Of a stretch of DNA of 18,394 nucleotides, positions 10,101 through 16,100 are shown piece after piece. Below the pieces are notes generated by a model. It was not told the origin of the DNA and did not search any database. It saw only the letters and a program-made list of their open reading frames with translations. This stretch comes from CAYGZA01 sp964354135. Its GTDB lineage: Bacteria; Planctomycetota; Planctomycetia; Pirellulales; Thermoguttaceae. Location: positions 1-18,394 of the forward strand of contig CAYGZA010000101.1 of assembly GCA_964354135.1 (NCBI GenBank), read 5' to 3'. Position numbers and translations under genes: made by a program. Positions within the stretch are counted from its first letter, which is position 1; each line of letters opens with the position of its first letter.

Positions 10101-13100
10101 GGTGCTCCGCTATTGTTGCGGTCCCGGATCACGTCGATCCCTGACGCTCCCGGTCCGAGGAGGTCGAAGAGCATCTGCCGCACGTCCTCGGGCCCTTCGG
10201 CCGCGGCCCCGAGCAGCCCGTCACGCACATCTTCAATGAACCTCGCGGCTGCGCTGAGCCTATTGCCCACCAGCGGCACGTTATGCTGGAGCACCTCGCT
10301 CTCCAGCGCGGTCTGGAGGTGCCCCAAGAGCCGGCGCAGGCCGTCCCAGAGGTTGCCCCAGCTCAGGATCCCTTCGGCCAGGCCGGAGAGGTTGTGCGTC
10401 TCGATGACAAAGGCGTCTAGCAGGTCCTCGAGTTCGGCCTCGGTGAGCGGGTCGTCCACGCCGAGGTCGTCCGGATCGTTGCTCTCGACGGGCTCCCCGT
10501 GGTGCGCGATGCGCGCGGCGTCTGGCGGGACCGTGAGGACCACAATGGGATTGTTGACGAGGTCGGCCAGGCGCCCGGCGATTTCCACGATCGCGTCGCC
10601 GGGAGCCAACGCGGCGGGGTCGGTCGCCACTCCAGGGGTCCCGTCTCCGTCCAGCGGAATGATCGCCTGGGCACTGCCCGTGAAGTTGCCGGCGATGATC
10701 TGATTGAAAGGAATTCTGCCCGAGGCGCCATCGACGATTTCCTGGAGGGTAAGCTCGTTGGCACCGCTAGGCCCCCCCAGGATGTCCACCGTCAGGCCCA
10801 GGTCAACCAGGGCGCGGGCGTCCACGGCCTCGATCGAAATCCCGACGACGCCCGCGGAGAAGCCGACCGCCGGGCCCTCGCCGGGGTCGGTCAAGTCGCC
10901 GTCGCTAGGATTGCTCAGGTCGTAGCCGGCGCTGGCGGTGGCGTTGACCGTGATCTGGCTGGTCGCGGCGTCCAGGAACACGCGCTCCAGGATGTTGTCG
11001 CCGGGGGCCGTGCTGATGCCCAGGCCGAGGACAACGGTTACGCTCCCCGAGAGGGCCAAGTGGCCCTCCGCATCCAGCGTCACCAGGCTGCCCAACAGGT
11101 CGAGATCGAACCCGAGGGGCAGGGTCTCATTGAGCCCAATGCTGTACTGAAAAGCGAAGCGAATGTCGTCCGGGCTGGTCGTCACGGTGACGGCGTTGGC
11201 GCCCAACTGGCTGTTGAGCCAGCCCTGGAGCGCGCCGGCCGTGGCCACGTCGTCGCCGATCACGGTGGCATAGTCCTGCAACTCGGCCAACAGCGCCTGG
11301 CCCATCTGCACCAGGTCCGACAAACTCGTGTTGACAAAGGGGATTTCGGTGCCCATGGCGCCGCCGCTCCCCAGGGCGTCCAGGCGGTCCAGCAGCACGC
11401 CGAGCATGTTGAGGATCATCTCGGGCGTGATGTTGTTGAAGTTGGTGAAGTTCGTCGTGCCCGTGATTCCATCGAGGAGCCGCTGCGGAAGCTGAACCGG
11501 ATCCGTCAACTCCTCCGGGCTTTCGAAGTGGCCGGGGGCCGAATCGCCGCCCTCGCCCTCCAGCGCGATCCGGATGGAGCCGAGGGCATCTCCACCCACG
11601 GTGGCCGCGATCTCTAGCCCGTCGATGTCCACCATGCCGCTGGCCGTCACGTCGAAGACCGAGCCAAGGCCAAGATTGGCCGGAGTGAGTTCCTCCAGGA
11701 GGATCCGGTTGTCGGCGCCGGCGGTGCCGGGATCGGTCAGGACGATGCCGACCGTGGCCTGGATCACCACGCCGTTGTTGACGCCGTCGGGGGGAATCAC
11801 GTCGGGGTCTGGGCCGAGGTGGACGTCGAGGAAGCCGATCGAGCCGTCGATGTTGGGGACAACCGATGCGGTGACATCCGCAGTGAACTGCGGGTTCCCG
11901 TCGGCCTTGAGGTAGAAGCGATCCTCCAGCGCAATGCCCGATCCGACGCGGATCCCTAGCGGCAGCCGGATCGTGGGGTCAATCGACAGGTTCAGATCGA
12001 CCGAGCCCTCGAAAGTGAGCCCCGGGATGTCGTCGGCGAAATCCAGCGTCTCGGTCATCGCGATCGGGTCGAGGTTGAAGACCGGGGCGATCTCGATCAC
12101 GCGGTTGGCCCCGGTGCCGGAGCTGGTGAGCCCGATGGCCGAGGGATCCACCCCGGCCAAATCGGCCAGCTCAAGCACCAGCTCCTGGATCGTCGGGACC
12201 TTGGCGCTGAGGGTCAGCGGATTGGCGAAATCGCCGAGGAATGCCTTGATCTGGCGCTCCAGCGAGCCGCCGCGCTGGATGCGCAAGTTGGGCGCCGTGG
12301 CGTGCGGGGTTTGGTTGGCCGCGGCGTCGTAGCGGATCGTCAGGAAGCCGCCTTCGACCGAGTCTACCGTGCCCGTGTGGTCGATGTTGTCCGCGCCCAG
12401 GTACGTCACCGAGTCGCCCGCCGCGATGCCCATTTGCTGCAAGTTGTCCTCGACCACGACGGTGAACTTCTTGAAATCGCCTTGGACCGACTCGCTTCCG
12501 ACGCTGAGGACCTGGTCGTCGGGGATGATCCGGGGCGTGGCCGTGCCGCCCAGAAGCTCGCCGAGCGACTTGTTGGCCAGCAAAATCTTCACGCCCATCA
12601 GATCCGCGCTGGCGATCTGGTTGGTCCAATTGGCCAACATGTCCAGCCCTTCGCTGACCTGCGACACCGTGGTCTCAAGGAAGTTCTTGAGGTCCTCGCC
12701 CGGACCAACCGACGCGGTGACCTCGAACGAAGCCGGGTCCTCTACGTCGGCCCAGGTCACCGTCACGTGGGCGTTGCCGAGGGTAAAGGGCGGCAGGTCG
12801 CCGGGCAGCACCGCGGCCACTTCGAAGGTCAACTCCAGCGTCACGTCTGGGGCCGCGGGATTGCCTTCCAGCGTCGAGGTGACCATGCCGTCGGGCAGCC
12901 AGTCCAGCTCGTGCAGGCGGATCAGCCCGTCGGTCTGGCCGGTCCAGGGATCGGCCAGCTCGTGCAGGAAAAGCGACAGTTTCACTTCCGGGTCGTAGGT
13001 GAGCGTGTTGGGGTTGTTCGGGTCGTCGATGATGTCGACGCCCAGGAAGCCGAACCGCCCGCCGCCCTTGGCGTTACCGCCGACGACTTGGATGTTCTCG

Positions 13101-16100
13101 ACGGTCAGGATCGGGTCGGCGGCCCCGTCGGCATCGAGGAAGAAGCCACTGGGATCCGCGCCCAGGACCAGGTGCATGGTCACGTCGGCGGAGATCTCGG
13201 CCTGGCCGCGGATGTCCAAGGCGTTCTCCATTCCCAGGACCGACAGATCGGCCGTGCCGCGGAGGTTCTTCTTGACCTCGACGTCGAAGCGGGTCACCCC
13301 GTCCGCCTCGCTGTAGGTGACGTTGCCGGCTTCCGCGTCCAGCCCGTCGAGCTTGTCGCGCAACTGGTCGAGCGTGGTAATCGTGTTGTCGATCTCGCTC
13401 AGGCGGAAGGCGCCCGTCCCTTCCTCGATCATGCGGCGCAGGACCTCGCCGGCGCTTGAGCCGAACAGGGGCGCTGGCACGGCCTCGCCGATCGCTCCCT
13501 CGTCGGAGACCGGGGGTTGCCAAGGCTGGCCCCGGTTCAAGGCTCCCCCGGCCGAGCGCCCCAGTCCGGGGAGGGCCTGGCCGAGCAGCCCGTCCTGGTT
13601 CATTCGCGGCGAGAGAGCGGAAAGCCGAGGCAGCCCGGCGCGGAATTGGGCGATCGCGGTGGCCGGGTTCACCATCGGATCGGTGGCCCCTTCCACGCTG
13701 GTGAACTCTACTCGCTGGCTGCCGCCGTCGCGGTCGTTGGCCGTCGCGCTGCGGTACTCGCCGTTGACTTGATTGAGCGCGGCGGAAATCGCCGCGCCCT
13801 CGCGCACAAACTGGTCCATGCCGTCGCCGCCGTCGAACGCGATCGCTTCCGGCAGGTCGATCACCCCGTAGCTCGTGTCGATCGTCAGCGTGTCCACGCC
13901 CAACCCGCCATTGAACACGATGCTGGTCAGCGTGGAGAGCTGCACTTGCCGCGTGGGCGTGGGCGTGTCGTTATTGACGAACACGTTGAGCACAAGCGGG
14001 TTGTGCTGGTCGCGGATCAGCTTGACCCGGTCGGGGTTGGCATCGCCGGTGATCTGGAGCACGCCGTCCACGGCCAGCGTGTTGGAGGGGTTGTCGATCT
14101 TCCATGCGCCGCGGCCGAAGGTGCCGACCACCAGCACGTCGTCGGTCGTGTTGTTCGCCACGTCGCGCGGTTGATAGACAATGTCGGTGACCAGCACGTT
14201 GGGCAGGCCCTGTCCGTACTCGGTCCATTCGGGAGGTGGGCTGTTTCGGTTCGGATTCGCGGCGCGGTACAGGCCTCCCTGCCCGCCGACGAGCACGATC
14301 CGCTGGCCGGCCACGCGCGCGACTTCCACGGCCCGCAGGTCGCCGATAACGGTAGGGAGCCTGCCGGTGATGTCGTACCAGTGCCCGCCGCCATCGTCGG
14401 TCATGAACAGGTGCGAGTCGTCCACGGCATAGGCCTCGCGCCAGTTGGCGGGGTCCATGGCGATGTCGACGATCATCCGGGCCCCGGGCACCGGAGCCGG
14501 CATCGGTGCGGCGCCTGCGGCGCTCCGCACGTAGATGTCATCCCACCGGGCCGCGTAAAACACCTCGTCGTTCCGCGTCCCGTCTTCGTTGCGGCCGCCG
14601 TAGGCCAGCGCGGTCACGAAATCCTCGTCGCCGGCGGCTATGGTAAGTTGCTGGACAGTGCGCCCGCCGTCGAGCGATTCGTACAACCCTTGATAGCCGA
14701 TCAGCATCCGCTGCGGATTGTTGGCGTTCAGCACGAACCGAATGCGGGCGAACCGGCCCGCATCGGGATCCGGATCCGGCTGGTCGTCGTAAATCCGGTC
14801 CCGGGCATGCAGTCCCGAGCGAACGCCCCCGTTGCCCGCCGCCAATCGGATTCCTTCCACCTCCGAGTTCCCCGGCCCGATGTCGTGCCGCACGTTGCCG
14901 TCGTCGAACCTCCGCCGGTAGAAGTCGCGGAAGTTGTTCGCCATCGAATAGCGATAGACGAACCCGGCGTTGCTCGTGTCCACGGCTTGGGAAAAGTTGC
15001 CGTCGCCCAACATGTACGTGTTCGGATTGGTGGCGGTGCGGACCGATCCCCACGTTAAGCTGTTGGTGGCCGTTTGCTCGGTCGAGCCGGTGTCCTGGTT
15101 GCCGCTGCAAACGATGTTGTTGCGGGCGTCGTAGGCGATCGAGTTCTGCTCGGTGATCCCCAGATCATCGCCGATGGCGCTTTGCCAGCGGCGGTTGTTC
15201 GCAGCGTTGTCGGGGTCCAAAAGCCGGTACAATCCCCCGTCGTCGGCCTCGAGGATGGTATCGTCGGAGGCGTAGACCATGTCGCGCGAATCGGCGTGCG
15301 GCGACGTCCCGTGCGCGCCGTTCATGACGATCGGGGTCCAGTTGCCCGTCGAGGCGGTGACGCGGTAGAGCTCCGCGACCCACTGGTTGTTGACCAACAT
15401 CGTGTCGCCGCCGAAGAAGAACACGTCGGCCTCGGTGCGATGCGGCAAGAGCGAGATGTGGAGGTTTCCCGAGCGGACCTCGGGCACGTTGTTGACTTGC
15501 GACCAGGCGCCCCCCTGGTTGTCTGAATAGAACACGCCGCTGATGACGCGGTCTCGGTCCGTGGTGATCTGGCCGGTCACTGGGTCAATCCTAGGCCGCA
15601 CCAGCGCCGCGTACACCCGGTTGCCCGCGGCGGGGCTCACGGCCAGCTCGATCCGCTGAACGAGTTGCATCTCCTCGTGCGGATCGGCGCCGTCGATGAA
15701 GCCGTCGTTGTCGTTGTCGTTGCCATCGCCGTCGGCGGGCAGTACGATCGCGTTGCTCACCTTAAACCACGTCAGCCCGCCGTCCTCGCTGCGATAGATC
15801 CCCTTGTTCGACCACGTCAGCCCGTCGTTCTCGCGATTGTCGGCAGGATTGCGATCGAAGTCACCGGCCAGTGCGGCGTAGAAGTGCAGAGGGTTGCCCG
15901 GGTCGGCCACCAGTTGAATGACGCTCCCCAGCGGAATGGCCTCTTCGCCGGCCTCGTCGATGTCGCCGTCGCCGTCGTTGTCCCGGCCGTCGGCCGGAAC
16001 GACCGTGCCCGAAATCTTCTCCCAGCGCACGCCGCCGTCGCGGCTGCGGTAGATGCCGCCCCGATCACCCAGAACTCCCGTCCACCACGGCTCGCTGGCC

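Larger units (their letters stand above)
8350..13460 (-). other. Unassigned beta-rich repeat region of about 1,700 residues
   Basis: Residues about 1080-2780 consist of short alternating hydrophobic beta strands with acidic turns, interrupted by amphipathic helical stretches. Four diverged copies of a module of about 130 residues are visible at 12900-13310, 11670-12059, 10735-11142 and 9690-10062, listed separately. I cannot assign a named family. Similar sequence is found in other giant bacterial surface proteins, commonly before an RTX block, as here. A structural, fibre-like role is an inference. Confidence 0.6.

Noticed and set aside
13517..15058. 513-codon plus-strand frame as a real gene
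   Set aside because: It mirrors the linker and BNR propeller coding sequence; Asp-box repeats on the minus strand decide the strand.
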